Assembly (NCBI GenBank): GCA_009774155.1
Contig: VSNE01000172.1
Coordinates: forward strand, 1-6,113
Direction of reading: 5' to 3'
DNA from: Lachnospiraceae bacterium
Lineage (GTDB): Bacteria; Bacillota; Clostridia; Lachnospirales; Lachnospiraceae
Length of the DNA stretch: 6,113 nt
Shown here: piece after piece, positions 6,038-6,113 of the stretch
Layout of the letters: each line of letters opens with the position of its first letter
Position numbering within the stretch: the stretch's first letter is position 1
Notes under the pieces: model-generated
Told to the model about the DNA's origin: nothing
Seen by the model: the letters and a program-made list of their open reading frames with translations, nothing else
Databases searched by the model: none
Position numbers and translations under genes: made by a program

Positions 6038-6113
6038 ATGAATTGGTTTCAGGAAATCTCAGAGGATAAATACCTGTATTCTGAATTTTTTGCTTTTTTG
6101 GATCAGTATGGAC
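6038..6113 (+). CDS. Divergent gene, N-terminal 25 residues only, unrecognised
   Basis: ATG at 6038 follows a GGGGG run (6026-6030) seven bases upstream and a TATAAT box. The visible 25 residues, MNWFQEISEDKYLYSEFFAF followed by LDQYG, contain no stop and run off the right edge. The fragment is acidic and aromatic-rich, and I recognise no family in it. It is transcribed away from the cas operon and shares its intergenic region, so it could be a regulator, an accessory defence gene or an unrelated neighbour. The start looks sound; the function is unknown. Confidence 0.6.
   Translation, partial: MNWFQEISEDKYLYSEFFAFLDQYG

Overview
The window carries most of a compact defence operon on the minus strand. 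Reading from the right, the genes are cas10 (csm1), csm3, csm4, cas6 and a TIR-STING gene that runs off the left edge. A divergent gene on the plus strand begins at 6038 and runs off the right edge. Strong GGAGG-type ribosome sites, moderate base composition and Csm4/Cas6 of the Firmicutes style suggest a Clostridia host, perhaps Lachnospiraceae. No taxonomic marker gene is present, so this is inference.

Layout: 1-893 holds a partial TIR-STING gene. I translated it by hand from the reverse strand: 297 residues, no stop, C-terminus cut by the window edge. Cas6 (991-1929), Csm4 (1980-2906), Csm3 (2937-3620) and Cas10 (3586-5844) follow to the right. Cas10 and Csm3 overlap by 35 bases, and the other gaps are 97, 50 and 30 bases. 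The 5845-6037 intergenic region holds a sigma-A-like promoter for each direction and an 18-bp dyad. No CRISPR array, cas1, cas2, csm2, csm5, CARF protein, RNA gene or insertion sequence is visible.

The notable point is the combination. The three catalytic centres of an ordinary type III-A effector all look lost. Cas10 lacks the HD nuclease motif, its GGDD cyclase motif reads GRDR with further palm changes, and the Csm3 loop that carries the target-RNA-cleaving Asp has Gly. The RNA-binding scaffold motifs, the Cas10 Cys cluster and a Cas6 are retained, so a crRNA-guided but catalytically silent complex is plausible. The only recognisable toxic enzyme in the operon is the TIR-STING protein, which keeps the TIR-like NADase signature and a prokaryotic STING domain. 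TIR-STING is known from CBASS, where a cyclic dinucleotide activates NAD+ degradation. A working model is that target RNA binding by a dead, reduced Csm complex triggers TIR-STING, either by contact or through a nucleotide made elsewhere. The alternative is that TIR-STING begins a separate CBASS locus whose cyclase gene lies beyond the left edge.
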